From a virus: a DNA stretch of 64,000 bases. The first letter of the stretch is position 1; each line of letters begins with the position of its first letter. Under the pieces are notes generated by a model. The model was not told where the DNA came from. It did not search any database and was given only the letters and a program-made list of their open reading frames with translations. Location of the stretch: IMG/VR virus record IMGVR_UViG_3300044712_000815, positions 1-64,000 of that record; one strand, given 5' to 3'. Position numbers and translations under genes: made by a program. This document shows, one piece after another, positions 48,505 to 57,339 of this stretch.

Positions 48505-48628
48505 TTATTTTTTACAAAATTTTTTTATTTCAGTTATTGCATATTTTTCTATTGGTAAATCATCCAATGAATAATACCATGGGTGATCTGATATTAAAAC
48601 TATATTCAAATGTTTTAATATATTTCAT
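48505..48628 (-). pseudogene. Frameshifted small capsid-targeted gene
   Basis: ATG complementary to 48626-48628, overlapping the previous stop as ATGA, gives MKYIKTFEYS and then soon a stop. In the neighbouring frame the sequence is coherent to TAA at 48505-48507 (ILKHLNIVLISDHPWYYSL..., ending ITEIKKFCKK). One base lost near the start would explain it. Confidence 0.5.
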
Positions 48629-49164
48629 ATATTATACTTTTTCATTTTTCTATCAATATCCCATTTTATATAAGATGGTGTTTCTTTTATTTTTCCATCA
48701 GTTAAAAATATTAATTCGTTTATTAAATTATCCCAATTAGATAGATGCATTACTACGTTATTCCAATTTCCACTTTTTTCATATTTTTCTGTCATATCCA
48801 TAAAGGCTTCTTTAGTATCAATATTGATATCGGTATCATTAACTATTTCATTGGTTTCCCTATTAACGAATAATTTTATATATGACCCATTTGGTAATCC
48901 AGGTAATTCTTTTCTTAATGGCTGATGAATTTTGGTTGAATCGTTTGAATTTTCTAAATAATAAGTTATTAAATTGGTTATATCATTTGATACATCAGAT
49001 AATTCTATTTCTTTTCCTTTAAGATAACATCGAATTCTAATAAATCCAATTTTTTTAAAATAATAATATGATCTAAATTCATAACCATGTTTAATAAATT
49101 CTGTTCGTGGGCAAGACCAAGTTATTTTTTTTATTAAATTTTCAAAATATTTGATATATTTCAT
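48625..49164 (-). CDS. Capsid-targeted-like protein, 179 aa
   Basis: Leader MKYIKYFENLIKKI. Body alpha/beta with GFIRIRCYLKGKEIELSDV and KELPGLPNGSYIKLFVN. Ends RKMKKYNI. Not recognised. ATGA overlaps on both sides place it in the run 50212 to 48234. Confidence 0.55.
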   Translation of the reverse strand: MKYIKYFENLIKKITWSCPRTEFIKHGYEFRSYYYFKKIGFIRIRCYLKGKEIELSDVSNDITNLITYYLENSNDSTKIHQPLRKELPGLPNGSYIKLFVNRETNEIVNDTDINIDTKEAFMDMTEKYEKSGNWNNVVMHLSNWDNLINELIFLTDGKIKETPSYIKWDIDRKMKKYNI

Positions 49165-49460
49165 TGATAAATTTTGATTTTTTTTGTGCCATTTTCAAAT
49201 TGTTTGTTCCAAACGGTTCTAGTTTTGTCATCTTTAAAGTCATCAAAAGCGATCCAAACCTTTTTCTTAACATATCCACCAATATTATCAATAATATAAC
49301 CTTTTGCTTTTATTATATTTTTTTTATCTTCAGATGTAATTATTTTAAAATCCGTTATTAAAGTTTTTGGATTATCCTTTAAGTCTTTTATAATTATTTT
49401 ATAATCAACTGTAATATATTTACCCGTTTCTTCTAATATAAACTGCTCGTAATTTTTCAT
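49161..49460 (-). CDS. Capsid-targeted-like protein, 99 aa
   Basis: Leader MKNYEQFILEETGKY, the closest match in the window to T4 MKTYQEFIAEA: same spacing, with the presumed cut after ILE. The body is a beta-rich domain (YITVDYKIIIKDLK...KVWIAFDDFKDDKTRTVW). Unknown function. Confidence 0.6.
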   Translation of the reverse strand: MKNYEQFILEETGKYITVDYKIIIKDLKDNPKTLITDFKIITSEDKKNIIKAKGYIIDNIGGYVKKKVWIAFDDFKDDKTRTVWNKQFENGTKKIKIYQ

Positions 49461-50212
49461 AAATTTATTTCTTTTTCAATTCCAATAGCATGAAATGGTA
49501 TTGTGTCATATGTATAATAAGAATTGTTCATTTTGGTATCTTTATAAAGTTTAAAAAAAGGTAAAGATGATAATTCTATTTTTAATATAACCCAATTATC
49601 TAAATTTGGTATATGTTGTTCACCAATATTTCTATATTTTTTCTTTAAAAAAATTCTTTTTTCGGGTATAAAATTACATAATTCATTTATATCAGATGAC
49701 AAATATAATCTATCTAAATCGTTTGATACCATATGTTGGGATTTAGGAATTAATCCTTTTAATTTAATTTTTTTAATATAAAAATCTTTTAATGTTAAAT
49801 GATATAATATCAATGGTGTATTTTCAGGTATGTCAAATATTTTATTAAAATACAAAATAATATTGTTGTTACCGCCTTTTAAAGATAAACTATCAATTTT
49901 AAATCCATTATCATCAACTGCTAATGATATAAAATATCCTAATGTGTTATTTAAGTTTGTAATTTTTTTAGTTAAATCAAATATGTTTTTTTTAGATAAT
50001 TCAGATTTATCAAAGTATAATGAAATATATTCATCATTTTTTATATCAATAAAAATATATTCATCATTTAAATATGATAACATTAAATTATTTAATTTTT
50101 CTTTAAATATATCATAAGTTGCAGAATATATTAATCCTTCTTTCATAGATAGATATGTAAGATGATGAAATAAATCAAAATCATCATTAAAATATTTTAA
50201 ATGATTTAACAT
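49457..50212 (-). CDS. ADP-ribosyltransferase-fold-like protein, 251 aa
   Basis: N-terminus MLNHLKYFNDDFDLF is a divergent leader. From about residue 145 the sequence LYHLTLKDFYIKKIKLKGLIPKSQHMVSNDLDRLYLSS follows the ART/2'-phosphotransferase pattern (Y-H-x-T, I---GL-P, R-YLs), and NWVILKIELSSL and YYTYDTIPFHAI the later strands. The first 140 residues are an additional alpha/beta domain of unknown type. Overlaps the next gene by four bases. Confidence 0.55.
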   Translation of the reverse strand: MLNHLKYFNDDFDLFHHLTYLSMKEGLIYSATYDIFKEKLNNLMLSYLNDEYIFIDIKNDEYISLYFDKSELSKKNIFDLTKKITNLNNTLGYFISLAVDDNGFKIDSLSLKGGNNNIILYFNKIFDIPENTPLILYHLTLKDFYIKKIKLKGLIPKSQHMVSNDLDRLYLSSDINELCNFIPEKRIFLKKKYRNIGEQHIPNLDNWVILKIELSSLPFFKLYKDTKMNNSYYTYDTIPFHAIGIEKEINL

Positions 50213-50229
50213 AATGTATATATAAAATA

Positions 50230-51204
50230 TTAAATTTTGATATTATCATATAATATTTGTTGATATCCAAAGGGTAAATATTTACTATCTAATCTAGTTA
50301 ATTGCCTGGATGTTTTTATATTTTCAATTACTTTACAGGTAAAATCAAATTCATTATTTTTTTTATAAATAGAAAGTATATCAGTAAGATTATCAATAAA
50401 ATCATCGGAATCAAAATTAATTTCATTTGGATATTTTTGCTTATACATAGAATAAACTGTTTCTGACCCTTTAATACCTATTCCTTTTTTTTCTGCTGTG
50501 AATTTTGCAACACTTAAAATATTATCACCAATATCACCAGCAACAATCTTTTTAAAATAAGATTCTTCTTTATTTACAGATACGATTTTAGCCCGGCTTG
50601 ATATTTTGTCAAAATAATTAAGAAAATCTATGTCATAATTTAAATCAAAAATATCACCTTCAGTAGTATCTTCAATATGTTTTAGAAAAATTTGATAATT
50701 TTCTGGCATAAAAATTTTTTCATCTTGAAATTTGTGGTTATAAATCATATTTATATAGTTATCTGTTGTACTATAACCTAATAATTGATGAAGGTCACTA
50801 TCATTTGATATTATTATATTAGACATTCCTTCTTTATTTGATTCTGTCACAATGTGTGCTATAATATCATCACCTTCAAATGGGTCTATTTGATATAATA
50901 AACAATTATATCTTCTTTTAATATTTTCTTTGAACTTATCGAATGTATCAAATACAAATTCCCAATCTATATCTTCATTTTTTATTCGTTTGCCTTTATA
51001 TTCAGTATATATGTCTTTTCTCCAACTTCTTTTACTATCGGATATAAAATATATTTTATTGAAAGGATAAGCATTAGTTATATTATTAAAATCATTTAAT
51101 AGTAATGTTTCTAAATCACCATAAAGTGTTTTTAATCTGTGTAATATAAATACTGCACGATATAAAAAATAATTTCCATCTAATATATTATTAAAATTAA
51201 TCAT
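50230..51204 (-). CDS. T4 RNase H-like 5'-3' exonuclease (FEN family)
   Basis: 324 residues, close to T4 Rnh (305). Acidic catalytic clusters are visible: ILDGNYFLYRA (8-18), YFISDSKRSWRKDIYTEYKGKR, DPFEGDDIIAHI (about 106-117), ISNDSDLHQLL and a KIVAGDIGDNI helix-hairpin region. In T4 this enzyme removes RNA primers from lagging-strand fragments. Its gene is in a minus-strand run near gp44, another replication gene. Confidence 0.85.
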   Translation of the reverse strand: MINFNNILDGNYFLYRAVFILHRLKTLYGDLETLLLNDFNNITNAYPFNKIYFISDSKRSWRKDIYTEYKGKRIKNEDIDWEFVFDTFDKFKENIKRRYNCLLYQIDPFEGDDIIAHIVTESNKEGMSNIIISNDSDLHQLLGYSTTDNYINMIYNHKFQDEKIFMPENYQIFLKHIEDTTEGDIFDLNYDIDFLNYFDKISSRAKIVSVNKEESYFKKIVAGDIGDNILSVAKFTAEKKGIGIKGSETVYSMYKQKYPNEINFDSDDFIDNLTDILSIYKKNNEFDFTCKVIENIKTSRQLTRLDSKYLPFGYQQILYDNIKI

Positions 51205-51269
51205 ATTTAATTTTGTTTTTTATTATATATGTTATTTTTTCAATTATGTTTAATAATATATAAGTCTAT

Positions 51270-51941
51270 ATGAAAATTAAGTTTACTGAATTTATTACCG
51301 AAGATGTTGCATATCATGGATCACCTTATGATTTTGATTATTTTACATCTAATATGATAGGGCAAGGTGAAGGTGCTTCTGGTTGGGGTTATGGTTTATA
51401 TTTTTCAGAAGATATTGATGATGCAAAGGATTATGCAAGAAAATTAGAACGTGAAAAAGGTGAAGCTAGATTATATAAAGTGAGAATACCAAATAAAGAT
51501 AAATATCTAAATACTTCTTTGGGTGTATCAGATCAAAGTCAATATGTTAAAGACAGTTTAATGAAAATGTCAAATAAAAAGAAAATAAAAATATTAGCCC
51601 AACATAATGACTTTGATTTTGTACAATTCAAAAATGATATTGATAATGAAATATCTGAATATTCATTTGATATAGATAGTGTTGAATATAAAGAACATTT
51701 GCAAGAAACATTAGATTATGAATTTATGAACATTGGTAATGATTTATATAGCATTTTAAAAGAATTAAATCCAAATTGGAATAGTGATGATGAGTATTAT
51801 GCATCAAATTTCTTATATGAACTTGGAATTAAAGGTAATATACATAAAGAATTTGGATATTGGAATTATGTAGTATTTAATGATGATGATATCCAAATAC
51901 TCAAAAAAACCAAACCCAAATTCAATAACATTTTTAATTAA
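51270..51941 (+). CDS. ADP-ribosyltransferase (PolyVal type), capsid-targeted
   Basis: 223 residues. Leader MKIKFTEFITE, with a clear cut site after ITE, directly followed by the enzyme: VAYHGSPYDFDYFTSNMIGQGEGASGWGYGLYFSEDIDDAKDYA. This H-G-S/T-P ... F-G-x-G-x-YF-S pattern is that of ART domains in phage polyvalent proteins. The C-terminal GYWNYVVFNDDDIQIL matches the family's '--YVvFd---I-il' end. The combination of capsid leader and ART parallels T4 Alt, which is injected to modify host RNA polymerase. Divergent from the RNase H gene. Confidence 0.8.
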   Translation: MKIKFTEFITEDVAYHGSPYDFDYFTSNMIGQGEGASGWGYGLYFSEDIDDAKDYARKLEREKGEARLYKVRIPNKDKYLNTSLGVSDQSQYVKDSLMKMSNKKKIKILAQHNDFDFVQFKNDIDNEISEYSFDIDSVEYKEHLQETLDYEFMNIGNDLYSILKELNPNWNSDDEYYASNFLYELGIKGNIHKEFGYWNYVVFNDDDIQILKKTKPKFNNIFN

Positions 51942-52218
51942 CGATGTAAGTCATATGTCCAGCATTTGGTTGTCCATCAATATTGGTATAAGTGTAATAA
52001 ATTTCAATAGATTCCAATTCATTTGGCATTCTTTCAACTTTTCCCGTTGTTTCGTTAATTTTCATATTTTCTTTATATACAAATTTGACTGCGGGTTCTT
52101 CACCTAGTAAATTTTTTAATCCCTTTTTAATGTCACCAGTACCTGCATGGGTTAGATTTATATTATTATAAATATAATCATTAATTGCTTTTTCTTTAAA
52201 ATTTTTAATATCATCCAT
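51934..52218 (-). CDS. Hypothetical protein, 94 aa
   Basis: Not recognised. A helix, then LTHAGTGDIKKGLKNLLGEEPAVKFVYKE and a strand pair IEIYYTYTNIDGQPNAGHMTYIV. Ends inside the 3' end of the ART gene (convergent overlap of eight bases). Confidence 0.5.
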   Translation of the reverse strand: MDDIKNFKEKAINDYIYNNINLTHAGTGDIKKGLKNLLGEEPAVKFVYKENMKINETTGKVERMPNELESIEIYYTYTNIDGQPNAGHMTYIVN

Positions 52219-52265
52219 AATTTTTAATTATTTTTTAATGTATTTTACACATTTATTGTATATAT

Positions 52266-52656
52266 TTAAATGTCAAAGTTCGTTAATTCATGTGGATATG
52301 GAACATATCTGAAATCACGAATTGAACTATGATATATATTCTTTTGTTCACCTTTAATTGGATGAATATATTTACCACTTTCATTTGCTGTATAACAATA
52401 TGTACTATCTACCATCACGATTGCAACTACCACCACCAAAATAAAATAATTTACCACCAATACATTCATGTAAATTATCAATTGCACTTATTACAAATAT
52501 ATTTCCCGTACATCCAACTATCACATCACCAACATTAGGGGTCCATTTTTGTTGTATTTTTTTGTTAAATATACATTCAAGTAAGTATTTTTTATTCAAC
52601 CCCTTAAATGTATCTGGTAAGTAAAATTTTAAATCTTCTATTTTAAATTTTTTCAT
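52266..52656 (-). pseudogene. Small gene split by a frameshift
   Basis: MKKFKIEDLKFYLPDTFKGL... is coherent to KLFYFGGGSCNRDG and stops at 52405. The next frame continues with VDSTYCYTANESGKYIHP...YVPYPHELTNFDI to 52266. Together they make one protein of about 130 residues: a helix, a 'VGDVIVGCTGNIFVISAI' barrel-like strand set and a Tyr-rich end. The shift lies at the GGTGGTGGTAGTTGC run near 52430. It could be mutation, sequencing error or programmed slippage. Confidence 0.55.
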
Positions 52657-52658
52657 AT

Positions 52659-53621
52659 TTATTTATTTATAGCTTCTTTTATATCTGTTATATAAGATAT
52701 TAGGTGTATAATTGGATCAATAGTTTCTGTGTATCTTTCATTATATGATCTTTGTAAATTTACAAGTGTAGCACCAGTTCTTATTAGTTTATCATTATCA
52801 AAAGACATAATTCGATTAAATAATGGTCTTCCTAAAGCTTTCATTAATTCTAATGGATTATCTTGGAAATTGCTAACAACAAAATTGTAATTTTCTTCGA
52901 TATTATTTCTACCATTTAACATGAAGTCAAATATATCAGTATAATTAGAAGAATTCATATTTTGAAGTTGCATTGTATTTTTTGTAATGAATACTTCTTG
53001 AAGTTTTTGTGTAGCACTTCTAAGATCAGGAAAACTTAACATTATTAGTTTTTTGATTTCATCATCAGATATTGTCATTTTAACATTATTTGCAATTGCT
53101 TTCAAATATTTAAAATACCAAGTTTGTAAATATTCAATTTCTTCTTTATTTTTTGGATTGAAATCTACTTTAGTGAATCTTGATATGATTTTATCATCAA
53201 TTTTTTCGATAAAATTTGTTGTTAATATAAATCTGACATGTTGGAAAGTATCAGAAAAACCTTTTAACGCTTTTTGATATTCACCAGAAACCCCATCGAA
53301 TTCATCAAGAAAAATTGTTTTTAGTGTATCTTTTGGCATAAATGGATTAAGACTTTTACAATGATTTTGTAATTGATCCCTTAAAATATTTACACTAGTG
53401 TCTTGTGAAGCATTAAATTCAATATTATCTGTATCTTTACATAATATTTTTGCTAATGTAGTTTTACCCGTTCCTGGTGTATCGCTATAAAAAATCATAT
53501 TTGTTTTTATACCATCTTTTACCAATTCACGGATTCGTGGTAGTAGAATAATCGGAATTTCACCTTTAGTGCTTTCTAAATTTGTTGGTTGGTACTTATA
53601 CCAGAACATTTTATCTTTCAT
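52659..53621 (-). CDS. gp44: Sliding-clamp loader ATPase subunit (T4 gp44-like)
   Basis: 320 residues, equal to T4 gp44 (319). Start FWYKYQPTNLESTKGEIPIIL matches 'W---yRP-tlde'. Walker A SDTPGTGKTTLAK (about 46-58), Walker B KTIFLDEFDGVS (about 104-115), sensor I TTNFIEKIDDKIISRF with the S-R-F variant of the SRC motif, and a helical C-terminal collar. With gp62 it loads the gp45 clamp on DNA. It directly follows the split gene and precedes a terminator region on the other side. Confidence 0.9.
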   Translation of the reverse strand: MKDKMFWYKYQPTNLESTKGEIPIILLPRIRELVKDGIKTNMIFYSDTPGTGKTTLAKILCKDTDNIEFNASQDTSVNILRDQLQNHCKSLNPFMPKDTLKTIFLDEFDGVSGEYQKALKGFSDTFQHVRFILTTNFIEKIDDKIISRFTKVDFNPKNKEEIEYLQTWYFKYLKAIANNVKMTISDDEIKKLIMLSFPDLRSATQKLQEVFITKNTMQLQNMNSSNYTDIFDFMLNGRNNIEENYNFVVSNFQDNPLELMKALGRPLFNRIMSFDNDKLIRTGATLVNLQRSYNERYTETIDPIIHLISYITDIKEAINK

Positions 53622-53679
53622 ATTATCTTTAAATTAATTTCCTAATATATTATGAAAATTAATAAAGGTTTAAAAAATG

Positions 53680-53712
53680 AAAGGCATCACCCAAATGGAT
53701 GATGCCTTTTTT
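53680..53712 (+). terminator. Terminator-like hairpin
   Basis: AAAGGCATCA/TGATGCCTTT with T run on the plus strand, between the gp44 promoter region and the next minus gene. Confidence 0.7.
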
Positions 53713-53753
53713 AACAATTAACAACTATGAATGGGACAAAATCCCAAAAATGT

Positions 53754-54068
53754 TTATAGTTTATTTTTATTACGAAGTTTATTAATTCTTCTAAGTTTTA
53801 ATTTTCGTAATGTTCTAATATCTGTAATTTCTATTATTTCAAAATTTTTGTATTTTTTTAATTCATATTTTGTGGGATTTAATTGGGTAGTTAATAATAA
53901 TATAACTCGTTCACAATTTTTCTTATATTTCCATTGTTGGGCATTTTTGATATTTTTTGTTTTTGTAAAAAAATATCCAGAAAAATTTGATGTAAACTTT
54001 TTGATATATTCATCAACACTAGTTGATTCATTTATTGCCTTTATAATAAATAATCTTTCACTTTTCAT
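53754..54068 (-). CDS. Hypothetical basic protein, 104 aa
   Basis: Not recognised. Alpha/beta start (MKSERLFIIKAINESTSVDEYIKKF...GYFFTKTKNIKNAQQWKYKKNC), then a Lys/Arg-rich tail (TLRKLKLRRINKLRNKNKL) that may bind nucleic acid. A similar 'ERLFII-A---...V--YI--' layout occurs in small phage-encoded proteins. Confidence 0.5.
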   Translation of the reverse strand: MKSERLFIIKAINESTSVDEYIKKFTSNFSGYFFTKTKNIKNAQQWKYKKNCERVILLLTTQLNPTKYELKKYKNFEIIEITDIRTLRKLKLRRINKLRNKNKL

Positions 54069-54130
54069 TTAACAAACATATAATTTTTCTAGAAGAAATA
54101 AAATTAATATATAAGAAAAAAATATTTTTA

Positions 54131-54970
54131 ATGCATATAGATGAAAAATACAATTATGATGACAATTTTGTTAGGATGACAACTATTGCATTGTGTAAAA
54201 CACTTGGTACTAAAATAAGATGGATAAATCGTTATTCGAATGGTAAAAAAATTAGAGTGTTGATACCATTTTATACTAGTTTTGCTGGTCAGGAAAGAGT
54301 TATGTTGGATGCTTTTGTAGATGATACCGCAAGTACAAGGGTGGAATTAAATACTGATCAAAAACAACGTGGAATTGTGACATTCAAAGGTGGTTCACAG
54401 CGAGATGATGAAGTTGCTAACCCAAACGAATATTTATCAAAAGAAACAAAAATAAACGATGAATTAAAATCTATTATTAGTAGAACAAGAGCTGTTCCAA
54501 TATCTCTTAATTATGATATTCAAATTAGATTAGATAATGAATGGGAAGTTGATACGTGTTATTCTAAAATATTAGATGTTTTTCATAATTATAGATTTTT
54601 TTATATTAATTATTTTGGATTAAAAATAGATGCATTTTTTAAATTTCCTACAGATACCGGAATTGAAATACCACGTGAAATAAATATATCAAGCGATAAT
54701 ATAATAACTATGAAATTTCAATTAGAAGTTATTACATATTATCCAGTATTTACAGTTTTAAGTGATGATTATGAAATATGTGATAATGATGATCAAATAG
54801 ATTGGAACTTTTTAGGTATTAATAAACCTGATGGTAGTGGTGTTCCAAGCTCAATGGGTGAATTGAAACGTGCATATTGGTATAATAATTTAGTTGATAA
54901 TAAATCTAAAGAAGTTTTAATTAAAGAAAAAGAAGAACAACGAAATAATGAAATAAATAATATGGAATGA
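54131..54970 (+). CDS. Tail sheath stabiliser/completion protein (T4 gp15-like)
   Basis: 279 residues, close to T4 gp15 (272). Similar order of features: a helical start, GKKIRVLIPFYTSFAGQERVML (cf. gp15 'KFIRVPITYASKEHFMM'), AVPISLNYDIQIRLDNEWEVDTCYSKILDVFHNYRFF (cf. 'IKMIYELSIFTRYEDDMFQIVEQILPYF'), and a strand pair TMKFQLEVITYYPVF. gp15 caps the tail sheath and connects to the neck. ATTAATATATA lies 17 bases before the ATG. Confidence 0.6.
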   Translation: MHIDEKYNYDDNFVRMTTIALCKTLGTKIRWINRYSNGKKIRVLIPFYTSFAGQERVMLDAFVDDTASTRVELNTDQKQRGIVTFKGGSQRDDEVANPNEYLSKETKINDELKSIISRTRAVPISLNYDIQIRLDNEWEVDTCYSKILDVFHNYRFFYINYFGLKIDAFFKFPTDTGIEIPREINISSDNIITMKFQLEVITYYPVFTVLSDDYEICDNDDQIDWNFLGINKPDGSGVPSSMGELKRAYWYNNLVDNKSKEVLIKEKEEQRNNEINNME

Positions 54971-55506
54971 AATATTTAAAAGAATTTAAAATATACAATA
55001 ATATTAACAATTTTGATGATGTATATCCCGAACCAATAGATTATTATCAAATTCCATTTTCATTATATGATAATGGAATTTGTATTGAAGGTGAAGATGA
55101 TTATGTGTTGTGTTTTGATAATCATTTTGTTTATGATTATATAAGTGATGTTGATATAGAAAAACATTTAAAAAAAGATTTAAATGATATTGATATATCA
55201 ACTGATTGGACCAATATCAAAAATCATAGTAAAAAATTTGAATTTGAAACCGCATATACAAATAAAGAAAAACATGAATTACGAATTGCTAAATTAATAC
55301 AAGAAATTAAATTGGGTAAAAAAATTAGACCAATTTCAATGTTTTTTGATGAACGGGCATATCAACACGATATTAAAAATTATATTGAAGATGGAAATCA
55401 TAGAATACGTGCTTTGCAATATTCAAAATATGATTATTTTCCTGCATATTTATATGGTAATTTTTCAAAGTTTTTGATTGATTATTTAAATAAAAAGAAG
55501 ATTTAA
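54967..55506 (+). CDS. Capsid-targeted-like protein with ParB-like DGNHR motif
   Basis: 179 residues. Leader MKYLKEFKIYNNINNFDD. Near residue 140-160 the sequence IKNYIEDGNHRIRALQYSKYDYFPAYLY has the DGNHR...A motif of ParB/Srx nuclease-like domains ('DG-HRl-A----g--fP-i--'), with KIRPISMF as the preceding strand. Such domains bind nucleotides or nick DNA. ATGA overlap with the gp15-like gene. Confidence 0.6.
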   Translation: MKYLKEFKIYNNINNFDDVYPEPIDYYQIPFSLYDNGICIEGEDDYVLCFDNHFVYDYISDVDIEKHLKKDLNDIDISTDWTNIKNHSKKFEFETAYTNKEKHELRIAKLIQEIKLGKKIRPISMFFDERAYQHDIKNYIEDGNHRIRALQYSKYDYFPAYLYGNFSKFLIDYLNKKKI

Positions 55507-55519
55507 TCTTCTTTTTTTA
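55495..55519. terminator. Bidirectional terminator
   Basis: AAAGAAGA-TTTAA-TCTTCTTTTTTT between convergent genes. Confidence 0.75.
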
Positions 55520-55718
55520 TTGTACGCATTTTGTTGAATGGTTTACCATTAATTGTAATATCACCTTTATCATTCGTATTAATAGATTTAACTTTTATTT
55601 TCTTATTTTTAAATTTTCCAGAAAATATTTCATCTCCTAATTTTATTTTCATTTTCACTTTACCATCTAATGATATTGATAATGATGAATATTCTTCAAA
55701 TGTTTTTATAGTTTTCAT
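55503..55718 (-). CDS. Small capsid-targeted-like protein, 71 aa
   Basis: Start at the ATG at 55718: MKTIKTFEEYSSLS, one of the best leader matches. A small beta domain of basic character follows (KVKMKIKLGDEIFSGKFKNKKIKVKSINT), perhaps an SH3-like fold. Confidence 0.55.
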   Translation of the reverse strand: MKTIKTFEEYSSLSISLDGKVKMKIKLGDEIFSGKFKNKKIKVKSINTNDKGDITINGKPFNKMRTIKKED

Positions 55719-55860
55719 ATTATTATATATTAAATTTTTTATAAAAAATAAATCTATCAAAAAATGATATTTTTTCTTTAATATATAACTTAGAAAAGAA
55801 TTAAAAAATTAAAAAGTATGCAAGATATAGCATAGAAAAATAAAAAATAATAAAATTAAT

Positions 55861-57147
55861 ATGAAAAATTTGAAGTACGATTTATTCAATTTTAAAAAAG
55901 ATTTACCAATTGAAGATTCTGAATTAAGTGTAATTACCGAAAGATATATCAGTAATTATGATAAATTTTCTGAAAAAGAATTGGTTGCTTCTTTAAAAGA
56001 AACATTATCACCATTTGCATGGGATAATAAAGTTACAAAGCTTGTTGAATCATTTGAAGATGAAATTAAAAGTGACCCTTTGAATTATAACTTAAAAGAT
56101 TTATACAAAAAAATTGAAAGAAAAAATTATGGTCAAATGTATCGTCCAGCATTAAGTTCTATTCTTAATATAATTAATCAGTCGGACACAGATACAAAGA
56201 TGTCATCAATTGTAAATGAATTGGTGATTCATGATTGGATTCCGGAAGTAAAAATGTTTTTGAATGGTTATATGAATAATCCTATTCAAAGACAAAATTT
56301 AGTAAATTCAGGTAAAGCATCAAAAGTTTTTACTTTAGTTGAAAAGGTAGAAGATGGTAATATGGTATTTATGAAAGATCGTTGGTTTTTAATCAATCAA
56401 GATGAAGTTAAACAAACATTGGTGGAAAATCACATTAAAGACATTGAAAAAATTAGAGAATTTAGAATTTTAGAAAAAGTAATGACAATTGGTGACATCA
56501 AAGAAGATTCTATTTCATTTAGATTAGATGAAAATTTGGTTTTGAGTATTTCAACTAAAAACGATAAAGATGTTTTTTTAAATGAAGAAAAATTAGATAA
56601 AGAAACAACATTAGAAAATTTATTTCAATCAAAAATAATTCCATGGCTTAAAAAGGATTATTATGTATTATCAACAACTGCAGCTAACAATATTGATAAA
56701 TTTGTAGATTTAGATATTGCACTTAAAATCGAAAACACATTGTTCCCACATTTAGAATGTTATGTTATTAATTATAATGATAAAATGTATGTATATAATA
56801 ATGATGCAAGAACAGGTTCTGCTTTCTATGAATATAATTCTGCAAACGATTTGATTAATGATATTCAAAAAGAATTAGATTATGATCTTACTAAATTTTT
56901 AGATAATAAATTATCAAAAGAAGTAAAACATTTAAGAGCATTGGAAGATAAAGAAATGGAAATCAAAGAAGCAATTAAAGAAATTGATGAAAGTTTAGCA
57001 TTATTGAAAGAAAACGAAACCTTAGTGAATGAAGATGAAAATTTGAAAAAAGCATTTGAAAATTTGTTGATTTCTAAACATGAACTTTATAAAAATTTGG
57101 GTATAATCAAAGCAGACAAAGTTAAAGCAAAAAGAATGATCATATAA
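55861..57147 (+). CDS. Large helical virion-type protein, 428 aa
   Basis: Starts MKNLKYDLFNFKKDLPIEDSE. Helical N-terminal half (about 25-180), a beta section (about 180-330: DGNMVFMKDRWFLINQDEV..., VLSISTKNDKDVFLNEEKL) and a C-terminal coiled coil (about 350-428: LRALEDKEMEIKEAIKEIDESLALLKEN). The pattern resembles scaffold or prohead-core-related proteins, but no family is recognised. Late-like TTTAATATATA at about 55774; strong terminator downstream. Confidence 0.5.
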   Translation: MKNLKYDLFNFKKDLPIEDSELSVITERYISNYDKFSEKELVASLKETLSPFAWDNKVTKLVESFEDEIKSDPLNYNLKDLYKKIERKNYGQMYRPALSSILNIINQSDTDTKMSSIVNELVIHDWIPEVKMFLNGYMNNPIQRQNLVNSGKASKVFTLVEKVEDGNMVFMKDRWFLINQDEVKQTLVENHIKDIEKIREFRILEKVMTIGDIKEDSISFRLDENLVLSISTKNDKDVFLNEEKLDKETTLENLFQSKIIPWLKKDYYVLSTTAANNIDKFVDLDIALKIENTLFPHLECYVINYNDKMYVYNNDARTGSAFYEYNSANDLINDIQKELDYDLTKFLDNKLSKEVKHLRALEDKEMEIKEAIKEIDESLALLKENETLVNEDENLKKAFENLLISKHELYKNLGIIKADKVKAKRMII

Positions 57148-57170
57148 AATTATTTGATTTAAATATTATG

Positions 57171-57204
57171 AAAAGGTTTCAGCAATGAAACCTTTTATTT
57201 TTTA
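57171..57204 (+). terminator. Terminator
   Basis: AAAAGGTTTCA-GCAA-TGAAACCTTTT, then TTTTTT. Confidence 0.9.
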
Positions 57205-57339
57205 ACATAAATAATATTATGTTAAATTTTATAAACTTTTACAATTTAATATAATATATATTATGTTAATAGGCATAAAGGTATTTTACTTATATTTAAA
57301 GGCATTCAGTAATTATTTTATACAAAAAAAATATAATAT

